Shown here one piece after another: positions 16,190 to 23,919 of a DNA stretch of 32,101 nt. Both the position numbers and the translations under genes were made by a program. The stretch lies in assembly GCA_016789755.1 (NCBI GenBank), contig JAEUQG010000592.1, positions 1 through 32,101 of the forward strand, given 5' to 3'. The first letter of the stretch is position 1. Every line of letters starts with the position of its first letter. Source of the stretch: Bryobacterales bacterium. GTDB taxonomy: Bacteria > Acidobacteriota > Terriglobia > Bryobacterales > Bryobacteraceae. The notes under the pieces are model-generated. The model was not told the origin of the DNA. It searched no databases and was given only the letters and a program-made list of their open reading frames with translations.

Positions 16190-17443
16190 ATGCTGGAAAC
16201 CCCATTCACCTATCGCGACAATATCTACCACGTCGAAGACGCCCCGCTCGACGACATCGCCAAAAAGGCCGGCACCCCCTGCTACGTCTATTCCGCCAAC
16301 GCCATCCTCAGCCGCTACAAGGCCTATGACCGGGCCTTCGGCAATCTGCCCCACCGCGTCTGTTACGCCGTCAAGGCCAATCACAACCTCGCCATTCTCT
16401 CCATGCTCGCCCGCGCCGGCGCAGGCTTCGATATCGTCTCCGGCGGCGAGCTCTACAAGGTGCTCCGCGCCGGCGCCGGCCCCGCCAATGTCGTCTTCTC
16501 CGGCGTCGGCAAAACCGCCGCCGAGGTCGAATACGCCCTCGAACAAGGTATCCACAGCTTCAATTGCGAATCCGAAGCCGAACTCGCCCTCATCGACGCC
16601 CTCGCCGGACGCCTCGGCAAAAAGGCCCGCATCGCCCTCCGCGTCAACCCCGATGTCGATGCCGAAACCCACCCCTACATCTCCACCGGCCTCAAAGAAC
16701 ACAAATTCGGCATCGATATCCAGGAAGTCGAAGAGATTTACCAACGCGCACGCTGGCATTCCAACTTAATCCTCGACAGCGTAAGCTGCCACATCGGCTC
16801 CCAATTGCTCAACCCCGAACCCCTCGTCGCCGCCCTCGACCGCATGCTCTCCCTCATCGGCCGCCTCCGCGCCAAGGGCATCGCCATCGAATACCTCGAC
16901 CTCGGCGGCGGACTCGGAGTCCCCTACCGCCCCACCGAAAACGCCCCCTCCATCGCCGATTACATCACCCGTATCCGCAACAAAGTCGAAGGCCGCAATG
17001 TCACCCTCATGGTCGAACCCGGCCGCAGCCTCGTCGCCGAAGCCGGCATCCTGCTCAGCCGCGTCCTCTACCGCAAGAAGAACGGCAACAAGGAATTCAT
17101 CATCGTCGATGCGGCCATGAACGATCTCATCCGCCCTGCCCTCTACCGCGCCCACCACGAAATCCTCCCCGTCAAACGCGACCCCTCCCGCGGCACGGTC
17201 ACCGCCGATGTCGTCGGCCCTGTCTGCGAATCCGGCGACTTCCTCGCCAAGGACCGCGAAATCGCCAACGTCTTCCCCGGCGATCTCGTCGCCATCTGCA
17301 CCGCCGGAGCCTACGGCGCCGTGCTCTCCTCCAACTACAACGCCCGCACCCGCGCCGCCGAGGTCATGGCCGCCGGCAACGGCTTCCGCATCGTCCGCCG
17401 GCGCGAATCCTACGAGGATCTCGTCCGCCTCGAAAAGGTGTAG
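16190..17443 (+). CDS. lysA: Diaminopimelate decarboxylase
   Basis: This 417-residue PLP enzyme makes L-lysine from meso-diaminopimelate, the last step of the lysine pathway. It is a fold-type III alanine-racemase-like barrel. The PLP lysine is Lys62 in CYAVKANHN. Further family motifs are GAGFDIVSGGEL, the HKFGID segment, SCHIGSQL, DLGGGLGVPY, MVEPGRSLVAEAG, and the active-site Cys in GPVCESGDFLAKDR with the later AGAYGAVLSSNYN. Length and motif order are those of normal LysA, without an aspartokinase fusion. Its ATG follows the phosphatase stop with no gap, so it is the fourth gene of the rpiB-deoC-phosphatase-lysA operon. That company is unusual, since no other lysine gene is nearby. Confidence 0.95.
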   Translation: MLETPFTYRDNIYHVEDAPLDDIAKKAGTPCYVYSANAILSRYKAYDRAFGNLPHRVCYAVKANHNLAILSMLARAGAGFDIVSGGELYKVLRAGAGPANVVFSGVGKTAAEVEYALEQGIHSFNCESEAELALIDALAGRLGKKARIALRVNPDVDAETHPYISTGLKEHKFGIDIQEVEEIYQRARWHSNLILDSVSCHIGSQLLNPEPLVAALDRMLSLIGRLRAKGIAIEYLDLGGGLGVPYRPTENAPSIADYITRIRNKVEGRNVTLMVEPGRSLVAEAGILLSRVLYRKKNGNKEFIIVDAAMNDLIRPALYRAHHEILPVKRDPSRGTVTADVVGPVCESGDFLAKDREIANVFPGDLVAICTAGAYGAVLSSNYNARTRAAEVMAAGNGFRIVRRRESYEDLVRLEKV

Positions 17444-17481
17444 CTCCAGCATCCAAACCAGGTCCAATGTGATATCGTGAC

Positions 17482-17519
17482 GGATTCCAACGCATTCCAG
17501 CCTTGTGCCAAAGGAATCC
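17482..17519 (+). promoter_or_regulatory. Possible hairpin covering the ribosome-binding site of the second TonB receptor
   Basis: GGATTCC (17482-17488) is the exact inverse of GGAATCC (17513-17519), and the latter contains part of the Shine-Dalgarno AAAGGA that precedes the ATG at 17523. A second ATTCC at 17494-17498 could pair with the same site. In the mRNA a 7-bp stem would hide the ribosome-binding site. The pairing is visible; a regulatory role is inferred. Confidence 0.35.
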
Positions 17520-17522
17520 ACC

Positions 17523-20500
17523 ATGACTCACTTTTCCAACCTCCCCCGGCGGGCGCCCGCGCTGTGCCTGGCCCTGTCGATCCTCACATCCTTCTCCCAC
17601 GCCCAGACCATCACCGCCTCACTCGAAGGCATCGTATCGGACCCCACGGCCGCTGTCATCGTCGGCGCCAAGGTCCGTGTCGTCAGCGCCGCCACTAACG
17701 CCGTCACGGCCCTCGAAACCGACACCAACGGACGCTTCCTCGCCCCTTCCCTCCCCCCCGGTTCCTATCAGGTGATCGTCGAAGCCTCCGGCTTCAAAAA
17801 GGCCGAGCGCACCGGCATCGCTCTCCAGGTCAATCAGGCGGCCCGCCTCGAGATCCAGTTGGAACTCGGCGCCGCCACCGAAACCGTCAGCGTCAATTCC
17901 ACCGCCCCCTTGCTCGAAGCGAGCAGCGCCGCCCTCGGCCAGGTCGTCTCCAACCAAAGCATCGTCAACCTCCCGCTCAATCAGCGCAATCCCTTCGCCC
18001 TCGTATTCCTCGTTCCCGGTGTCGTCGGCAACGTCGGCTTCAATTTCAACAACGCCAACATCTCCATCAACGGAGGACGCCCCGGATCCAACGAAATCCT
18101 TGCCGACGGCATCCCCTCCGCTCCCCCGCTCGTCAATCCCATTCAGGGCTATTCCGTCTTCCCCTCCGTCGATGCCGTTCAGGAATTCAAAGTCCAGACC
18201 AACAGCTATTCCGCCGAGTTCGGCCGCAGCGGCGGCGGCGTCATCAACCTCGTCTTCAAGTCCGGCACCAACCAGTTGCATGGCAGCGTCTTTGAATTCC
18301 TCCGGAATTCCAAACTCGATGCCAACGATTTCTTCGCCAACTCCCGCGGCGTCCCCCTTCCCAGCTTCAAACGCAATCAGTTCGGAGCCAGCGCCGGCGG
18401 CCCAGTCTACCTCGGCAAATGGTACGACGGGCGCAACCGCACCTTCTTCCATTTCACCTACGAAGGCCTGCGCCAGGGCCAGTTGCAGAACCAGTTGACT
18501 ACCGTCCCCACCTCCCTCCAGTGGGCCGGCGACTTCTCTCAAACGCGCAACGCCGCCGCCCAGCAGGTGGTCATCTACGACCCCGCCACCACCACGCCCT
18601 CCGGTACTGCCTTCCTCCGTCAGCCCTTCCCGGGCAACATCATGCCCGCCGGCCGCATGGACCCCGTCGGCGCCGCCGTCGCCCGCTTCTACCCCCTGCC
18701 CAACGGCGCCGGCGACGCCAACTCCGGCACCAACAACTTCGCCGCTTCCGGCAAGAGCGTCGTCAATATCAATCAATTCGATGTAAAAGGCGACGAAATT
18801 CTCAACGATTACCACCGCCTATTCTTCCGTTACTCCCGCCGCCGCCTCTCCCCCGCCCCTCCCGATTACTTCCCCAGCGATATCCTCATCGCCCAGGGCG
18901 GCTCCTTTCAGCCCCAGCATTACAACAACGCCGCCTTCGATTACACCTGGAGCGCCGCCCCCACTACGCTCCTCAACTTCCGCTACGGTCTGGGCCGCAC
19001 CGCCTTCTTCTACCGGCCCCGCAGCGACGGCTTCGATCCCACACAACTCGGCTTCCCCGCCTACATCGCCGCCAACTCCGACCGCATCATGTTTCCCGGC
19101 TTCGCCTCCCAGGGCTACGTGAACCTCGGCAACGGCGGCGCAGGCGATTTCTCCAACGCCGCTTTCGAAACTCATATCGCCGGCGCCTCCGCCACCAAGG
19201 TGCTCACCAGCCACACCCTCAAATTCGGCTACGAAGCCCGCATGCTCCGCGTCAATACCCTCCAAGCCGGCGCCTCCACCGGCAACTACTCCTTTACCCG
19301 CGCCTTCACCCAAGGCCCCAACCCCAACCAGGCGTCGGCCATCGCCGGCGATGGCGTCGCATCGCTACTGACCGGCCTCGGCACCGGCGCCTTCACCCAG
19401 AAGTTCAAAGATGTCGCCACCACCAGTTCCTATCACGGCATGTACTTCGCCGACGACTACAAAGTCACCCGCAGGCTCACACTGAATCTCGGCCTGCGAT
19501 ACGAACTGCAGGTGCCGCGCACCGAACGCTACAACCGGTTGAATGTCTTCAACCCCTTCGTCACTTCCCCCCTCGCCGGCCCTTCCGGCCTCGCCGCCCT
19601 CACCGGCGGTCTGCAATTTGCCGCCCTGGAAGGACGCAGCCGCCGCCAGTACGAAACCGAGCGCACCAATCTCGCCCCCCGCTTCGGCTTCGCCTATGAA
19701 CTCAACCGCGCCACCGTCCTCCGCGGAGGCTACGGCCTCTTCTTCGCCCCCTCCCTCCGCAGCGCCGCCGGCACCGTCAGCAACACCGGCTACCGCAGCG
19801 ATTCCAGCTATCTGGCCGCCCTCGATGGCGTCACTCCCACCACCTACCTCCGCAATCCGTTCCCCAACGGATTCACTCCCGTCTCCGGCAGCAGCCTCGG
19901 GCTCTTGACCGGCATCGGCTCTCCACTCAACGCCGAACTGCTCGGCGACAACACCGTCCCGTATTCTCAAAACTGGAATCTCAACATCCAGCGCCAACTC
20001 CCCGGCAACCTGCTCGTCGAAGCCGCCTATGTCGGCAGCCGCGGCCTTCACCTCAATCAGTCCGGAGAGGGCGATTACAACCTCAACCAACTCACCCCGG
20101 ATACCCTCGCCCTCGGCACGCAGTTGCAGCAGCAGTTGCGCAATCCCTTCCTCGGCCTCATCACCACCGGACCGCTCGCCACCGCCAACGTTCCCCGCAG
20201 CGTCCTCCTCCGCCCCTACCCCCAATACGTCAGCGTCACCGGCCAGTATCTCACCGGAGCCTCCTCCGTCTATCACTCCTTCCAGATGAAAGTGGAGCGC
20301 CGCTTCGCCCAGGGGTTCAGTATTCTCGCTTCTCTCACCGCAGCCAAGCTCATCGACGACCACGCCATGATCTCCAACGTCGGCCGCGACTCCAACATGC
20401 AAAACATCTACAACCGTGCCGCCGAACGTGGCGTCTCCCCACAGGATGTCTCCCGCGCCCTCGTCGTCAGTTCCGTCTACGAACTCCCCATCGGCCGCGG

Positions 20501-20999
20501 CCGCCGCATCGGAGCCAATTGGAACCGGCTCACCGACGCGCTGCTCGGCCGCTGGCAGATCAACGGCATCCTCACTCTTCAGACCGGCCAACCGCTCACC
20601 ATCACCACACAGAACACCTCCAACGCCGGCGGCAGTGTCCTGCGCCCTAATAACAACGGCAGCAGCGCCAAACTCGACGGCCCCATCCGCCAGCGGCTCA
20701 ATCGCTATTTCAACACCGCCGTCTTCTCCCAACCGGCGCCCTTCACCTTCGGCAACACCGGAAGAACTCTTCCCGATGTCCGGGCCCAAGGCTCGCGCAA
20801 CCTCGACTTTTCGCTCTTCAAGGAATTCGCCGTCACCGAGCGGGTCCGCATGCAGTTTCGCGCCGAATCCTTCAACTTCGCAAACTTCGTCCAGTTCGGC
20901 TTCCCCAACCAGGTGCTCAGTTCCGGACAAATCGGCGTCATTTCGGCCACGGCCAACTCACCGCGCCAGATCCAATTCGGATTGAAGCTGTTGTTCTGA
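17523..20999 (+). CDS. Oar-like TonB-dependent outer-membrane receptor
   Basis: The 1158-residue protein has a signal peptide (RRAPALCLALSILTSFSHAQ), a carboxypeptidase-regulatory-like domain (about 27-115; LEGIVSDPTAAVIVGAKV, GRFLAPSLPPGSYQVIVEAS) and a plug (ETVSVNSTAPLLEASSA, LPLNQRNPFALVFLVPGVVG, NEILADGIPSA). The large barrel shows VRMQFRAESFNFANFVQFG and ends in LKLLF. The class is the same as the minus-strand receptor at 3434-6787, but the two sequences differ clearly along the barrel, so they are not a recent duplication. The cargo is unknown. The ATG at 17523 has a good Shine-Dalgarno (AAAGGA at 17510-17515); a GTG at 17505 would add six residues. It follows lysA by 79 bases and is probably a separate transcript. 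Confidence 0.87.
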   Translation: MTHFSNLPRRAPALCLALSILTSFSHAQTITASLEGIVSDPTAAVIVGAKVRVVSAATNAVTALETDTNGRFLAPSLPPGSYQVIVEASGFKKAERTGIALQVNQAARLEIQLELGAATETVSVNSTAPLLEASSAALGQVVSNQSIVNLPLNQRNPFALVFLVPGVVGNVGFNFNNANISINGGRPGSNEILADGIPSAPPLVNPIQGYSVFPSVDAVQEFKVQTNSYSAEFGRSGGGVINLVFKSGTNQLHGSVFEFLRNSKLDANDFFANSRGVPLPSFKRNQFGASAGGPVYLGKWYDGRNRTFFHFTYEGLRQGQLQNQLTTVPTSLQWAGDFSQTRNAAAQQVVIYDPATTTPSGTAFLRQPFPGNIMPAGRMDPVGAAVARFYPLPNGAGDANSGTNNFAASGKSVVNINQFDVKGDEILNDYHRLFFRYSRRRLSPAPPDYFPSDILIAQGGSFQPQHYNNAAFDYTWSAAPTTLLNFRYGLGRTAFFYRPRSDGFDPTQLGFPAYIAANSDRIMFPGFASQGYVNLGNGGAGDFSNAAFETHIAGASATKVLTSHTLKFGYEARMLRVNTLQAGASTGNYSFTRAFTQGPNPNQASAIAGDGVASLLTGLGTGAFTQKFKDVATTSSYHGMYFADDYKVTRRLTLNLGLRYELQVPRTERYNRLNVFNPFVTSPLAGPSGLAALTGGLQFAALEGRSRRQYETERTNLAPRFGFAYELNRATVLRGGYGLFFAPSLRSAAGTVSNTGYRSDSSYLAALDGVTPTTYLRNPFPNGFTPVSGSSLGLLTGIGSPLNAELLGDNTVPYSQNWNLNIQRQLPGNLLVEAAYVGSRGLHLNQSGEGDYNLNQLTPDTLALGTQLQQQLRNPFLGLITTGPLATANVPRSVLLRPYPQYVSVTGQYLTGASSVYHSFQMKVERRFAQGFSILASLTAAKLIDDHAMISNVGRDSNMQNIYNRAAERGVSPQDVSRALVVSSVYELPIGRGRRIGANWNRLTDALLGRWQINGILTLQTGQPLTITTQNTSNAGGSVLRPNNNGSSAKLDGPIRQRLNRYFNTAVFSQPAPFTFGNTGRTLPDVRAQGSRNLDFSLFKEFAVTERVRMQFRAESFNFANFVQFGFPNQVLSSGQIGVISATANSPRQIQFGLKLLF

Positions 21000-21037
21000 A
21001 CGCCCCCCGTACCGCCGTGCGCAGTTTCCGCGGAACC
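21000..21037. other. Convergent gap with palindrome, no clear terminator
   Basis: The 38-bp gap between the convergent receptor and bestrophin genes holds the perfect palindrome TTCCGCGGAA (21026-21035). It lacks a loop and a T-run on either strand, so it does not look like an intrinsic terminator. Confidence 0.3.
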
Positions 21038-21940
21038 CTACAGCGCCCCCGGCATCGGCTCCTCCGCCTCCGCTAACCTCGCCCCCGCCAGCGCCTGTAC
21101 ATTATGCCGGATCGCATCGCACATCTGCTCCAGCGGCAGATCGTTGTCGTCGTACCCGAACGGACCCTCAATCTCCACCCCAATCTCCTCGATCCCGAAA
21201 AAAACATAACTCACCAGCAACGTATCCAGCACCGTCGTCCACCCGAACGTCTCCACCAGCGCAAACGGCAGCGTGAAGCAGTAAATCACCAGTGCCCGCC
21301 GCAGATGCACCACGTAGGCAAACGGCAGCGGCGTCTTGCGAATCCGCTCGCATCCGCCCAGATAATCCACCAGCAATTGCACGTTCTGGTCCACCGCCAT
21401 CTGCGTGTACTCGCTCATCAGCCCGCGCCGCCGCGCCTCCGTCAGGCACTCGCTCATCCGCATCGCCACCGCCATCGGCGTATGCTCCGCCTCCACCGCC
21501 GCCTTCACTTCCGCCGCCGGCAGATCCAACGCCGCTGCGCCTAGATCCTGCTTCCCCCGCAGATGGTGCATCGTCGCATACGGAAACGCCGCCGTCCAGC
21601 TTGCCAGCCGTTGCAGCAACGCCGTGTCTGCCCCCAGAAACTGAGCCGCCGCCCTGATCAGGTTCCGGCACTCGTTCACCATCCCGCCCCACAACTTCCG
21701 CCCTTCCCAAAACCGGTCGTAGGAGGCATTCGTCCGGAACACCAGCAACAACCCCAGCGCCAGCCCGACCAATGTGTGAAGCGTCGACGGAATCCCCAGT
21801 TTCACCCCATACTTGTAAGCCGCCACTACCCCCGCCGACCACAGCACGCACAGAAACACACGCCCCAATATTTCCCGCACCATCGACCCGCGGATATCGA
21901 AAAAGTGATCGAGCCACTTGTGCGGATCGTAGTTAATCAT
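21038..21940 (-). CDS. Bestrophin-family (UPF0187) membrane channel
   Basis: The 300-residue protein matches bacterial bestrophins, pentameric anion or cation channels of the inner membrane. Features are the early DIRGSMVREILGRVFLCVLW segment, FRTNASYDRFWEGRKLWG, which lies between the first helices and is the most conserved part of bacterial members, and the end segment GVEIEGPFGYDDNDLPLE. Hydrophobic helices occur at about 25-45, 50-68 and two after residue 205. Ion selectivity cannot be told from this. It starts 3 bases after the thioesterase stop and is the last gene of the operon led by the sigma-54 activator. Confidence 0.85.
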   Translation of the reverse strand: MINYDPHKWLDHFFDIRGSMVREILGRVFLCVLWSAGVVAAYKYGVKLGIPSTLHTLVGLALGLLLVFRTNASYDRFWEGRKLWGGMVNECRNLIRAAAQFLGADTALLQRLASWTAAFPYATMHHLRGKQDLGAAALDLPAAEVKAAVEAEHTPMAVAMRMSECLTEARRRGLMSEYTQMAVDQNVQLLVDYLGGCERIRKTPLPFAYVVHLRRALVIYCFTLPFALVETFGWTTVLDTLLVSYVFFGIEEIGVEIEGPFGYDDNDLPLEQMCDAIRHNVQALAGARLAEAEEPMPGAL

Positions 21941-21943
21941 CGC

Positions 21944-22351
21944 TCACACCAGGTGCGCCCGCAGCACTTCCGCCAGTCGGTCCGGGATCCGGCATGGCTT
22001 CTGCGTCTGCCGGTCGATCGAAACCACCGTGATCTTCCCCTTCGCCACCGCCCGCCCCTCCACCGTCACATGAAAGATCAGCGTGAACGACGATGTCCCT
22101 ACCCGGTCCACCGTCAGTTCTACCTCGATCGCATCGTCGTACCGGATCTCCGCCGTGAAATCGCACTCCACGTGCACGCGCGGAAAGCTGTACTCGCGAA
22201 ACGCCGGCGACGAATACGGGCACCCCATGTCCCGCAGAAACTCCTGCTCGGCCGCCTCGAAGTGGCGGAACATCGCCGTGTAGTGGATCCGCTGCGAGGC
22301 GTCCGTATCCACAAACCGGATCCGGTTCTGCCAACGGTAGCTGCCGGCCAT
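21944..22351 (-). CDS. Acyl-CoA thioesterase, 4-hydroxybenzoyl-CoA thioesterase fold
   Basis: This 135-residue hotdog-fold protein has the size and pattern of YbgC/FadM-type acyl-CoA thioesterases. The N-terminal RFVDTDASQRIHYTAMFRHF contains the catalytic-region Asp (DTDA) and the Tyr that normally follows the 'GHVNN/Y' turn, and the helix EAAEQEFLRDMG follows. In most members the turn reads DxxGHVxN/Y; here it is DASQRIHY, so Gly and Val are replaced. The acyl substrate is unknown. Its ATG overlaps the activator gene's stop by one base (TAATG), so the two are translationally coupled. Confidence 0.85.
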   Translation of the reverse strand: MAGSYRWQNRIRFVDTDASQRIHYTAMFRHFEAAEQEFLRDMGCPYSSPAFREYSFPRVHVECDFTAEIRYDDAIEVELTVDRVGTSSFTLIFHVTVEGRAVAKGKITVVSIDRQTQKPCRIPDRLAEVLRAHLV

Positions 22352-23691
22352 TAGCGCAGGTTGAACTTCTTCATCTTGTAGCGCAACGTGTCGCGCGTGA
22401 TGCGCAGCAGCCGCGCCGCCTGTGTCTGGTTGCCGCCCGTCTTCTCCAGCGCCCGGATCAGCAACTGCTTCTCCGTCTCCTGCAACGACACCCCCGCATC
22501 GGGGAAAAACTCCGATGTCGATGCCGCCGCCGCTGCCGCCTCGGTATGCTCGGTCAGCGTCAGCGGAAGGCTCTGCGGCATGATGATCGAGGAATCCTCC
22601 AGAATCATCGACCGCTCAATCGCATTGCGAACCTCGCGCACGTTCCCCGGCCAGTCGTGCTGCATCAGAAGGCTCTCCGCCTCCGGGCTGATGCCCTCAA
22701 TCTGCCGCTTGAACTTGTTGTTGTAATGCTCCACGAAGAACCGCGCCAAAGGCAGAATGTCCGCCCGGCGCTCACGCAGCGGCGGTATCTGCACATGTAT
22801 TACGTTCAGCCGGAAATACAAATCCTGCCGGAAGACGCCCTCCCGCACCGCCTCCCGCAAATTCCGGTTGGTCGCCGCAATCACCCGCACGTCCAGCTTG
22901 ATGTCCTTCAATCCGCCCAGCCGCCGGAACGTCTGATCCTCCAGCACGCGCAGCATCTTCGCCTGCAACATCAGTGGAATTTCACCCACTTCGTCCAAAA
23001 ACAATGTGCCTTTATCGGCTAATTCGAACAACCCTCGCTTCTGCGCCCGCGCGTCCGTGAACGCCCCCTTCTCATAGCCGAACAACTCGCTCTCCAGCAG
23101 CGTGTCCGGAATCGCCGCGCAATTGATCGCGATGAACGGCTCGGCTTGCCGCATGCTCGAATAGTGAATCGTCTTGGCGATCAGATCTTTACCGGTCCCG
23201 TTCTCGCCTTCAATCAGAATCGTGCTCGCCTCGCTCGCCGCCACACGCCGCACAAACGAGTGGATCTCCCGCATCGATGTCGATTCCGCCACCCACTCCC
23301 GCCGCTGCGCCAGCAACTCCTCGGTCACTTCCTTGATCGTCGCCACCGCGCCCTGGATCTGCCCGTTATCCCCGTGCAGCATCGTCGTCCGGATCACCGC
23401 CATCCGCTCCCGTCCGTTCAACGTCCGGAATCGAATCGTCCCGTTCGACAGCGCCGGCTGGTTGATTCCCACCAGCATTCCGCAATCGCCTTCGCACACC
23501 GCGCACCGGAACATGTCGTGACAATGCGAGCCGACACTGTCCTCGGCGTTCATATCCAGCAGTAACTCGGCGGCGCGGTTCATGCCGGTGATCTTCATGT
23601 CTGCGTCATACAGAACAAGCGCATCGGAAAGGTGATCGAAGACCGCATCCAGGACTTTCGCCTGCTGCCACTGTTCCAACAGTTTCGACAT
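22351..23691 (-). CDS. Sigma-54-dependent activator with Cys-rich PAS domain
   Basis: The 446-residue NtrC-class activator has a PAS sensor (about 10-125), an AAA+ domain (about 138-370) and a Fis-type helix-turn-helix at the end (KTGGNQTQAARLLRITRDTL). Walker A is GENGTGKD (162-169), Walker B is GTLFLDEVGE, and the sigma-54 contact loop reads GAFTDA (209-214), a recognised variant of GAFTGA. WPGNVREVRNAIERS is also present. There is no receiver domain, so the signal probably enters through PAS. That domain carries C57, C63, C66 and C70 (with H56 and H58) in HCHDMFRCAVCEGDC, a pattern suited to binding a metal, iron-sulfur cluster or redox signal. GAGGG lies upstream of the ATG. It heads the operon with the thioesterase and bestrophin and is divergent from the universal-stress gene. 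Confidence 0.92.
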   Translation of the reverse strand: MSKLLEQWQQAKVLDAVFDHLSDALVLYDADMKITGMNRAAELLLDMNAEDSVGSHCHDMFRCAVCEGDCGMLVGINQPALSNGTIRFRTLNGRERMAVIRTTMLHGDNGQIQGAVATIKEVTEELLAQRREWVAESTSMREIHSFVRRVAASEASTILIEGENGTGKDLIAKTIHYSSMRQAEPFIAINCAAIPDTLLESELFGYEKGAFTDARAQKRGLFELADKGTLFLDEVGEIPLMLQAKMLRVLEDQTFRRLGGLKDIKLDVRVIAATNRNLREAVREGVFRQDLYFRLNVIHVQIPPLRERRADILPLARFFVEHYNNKFKRQIEGISPEAESLLMQHDWPGNVREVRNAIERSMILEDSSIIMPQSLPLTLTEHTEAAAAAASTSEFFPDAGVSLQETEKQLLIRALEKTGGNQTQAARLLRITRDTLRYKMKKFNLR

Positions 23692-23778
23692 ACCGCCCTC
23701 AGTGTATCATTGTGTTCGCCCTAGTGTGTGAAATCCCCCACCTTATTTCCGATTCCGAATTAAGTCGCTGAAAAGAAG

Positions 23779-23818
23779 CACCCTCCATCTTGGCCCCAGA
23801 CGTGCTCTACTGAGGGTG
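23779..23818. repeat. Inverted repeat around the sigma-54-like site
   Basis: CACCCTC (23779-23785) is exactly inverted as GAGGGTG (23812-23818), with a 26-base loop that contains the candidate -24/-12 element. It may be part of the same composite repeat as the next inverted repeat, since CACCCTCC also precedes the repeat fragment in the TPR-SUKH gene. Confidence 0.4.
23791..23806 (+). promoter_or_regulatory. Candidate sigma-54 (-24/-12) promoter
   Basis: TTGGCCCCAGACGTGCT (23790-23806) has the invariant GG (23792-23793) and GC (23804-23805) separated by exactly 10 bases. Against TTGGCAC-N5-TTGCT it differs at one base in each half. Transcription would start near 23817, giving a leader of about 100 bases before the universal-stress gene. 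The divergent neighbour is a sigma-54 activator, which supports the reading. A chance match inside a repeat remains possible. Confidence 0.4.
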
Positions 23819-23824
23819 GCGACG

Positions 23825-23907
23825 TTTCTCGAATGCCCGCGCAGGCCGGGGCGTCCCCGTGTACTGCGATTACACCGGCTCCCTTGCGCGGGCGATGCTC
23901 CTCGAAA
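23825..23907 (+). repeat. Structured leader / composite inverted repeat before the USP gene
   Basis: GCCCGCGCA (23835-23843) is exactly inverted as TGCGCGGGC (23885-23893), and TTTC (23825-23828) can pair with GAAA beside the Shine-Dalgarno. Inside lie two smaller hairpins: GGGG-CGT-CCCC (23848-23858) and GTGTA-7 bases-TACAC (23859-23875). As RNA this would be a three-way junction ending about 13 bases before AGGAGG. The left third is shared with the fragment at 9581-9629, so it is at least partly a dispersed repeat. Confidence 0.45.
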
Positions 23908-23912
23908 GGAGG
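23907..23912 (+). promoter_or_regulatory. Strong ribosome-binding site of the USP gene
   Basis: AGGAGG lies 7 bases before the ATG at 23920. It fixes the start of the universal-stress protein and rejects the longer frame beginning at 23833. It is the strongest Shine-Dalgarno seen in this window. Confidence 0.8.
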
Positions 23913-23919
23913 CCAGCCG

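Noticed and set aside
19365..20930. 521-codon minus-strand frame within the second TonB receptor
   Set aside because: No signature and biased composition; the receptor frame shows signal peptide, plug and barrel ends.
3434..20999. The two TonB receptors as a recent duplication
   Set aside because: They share domain order but differ clearly in sequence through plug and barrel, so they look like separate members of a large family.
23835..23893. tRNA-like cloverleaf: a 5-bp stem with 7-base loop CTGCGAT resembles an anticodon arm (GCG)
   Set aside because: There is no T-arm with a TTC loop, no proper 7-bp acceptor with D-arm spacing and no CCA context; part of the sequence is a repeat also present at 9605-9623.
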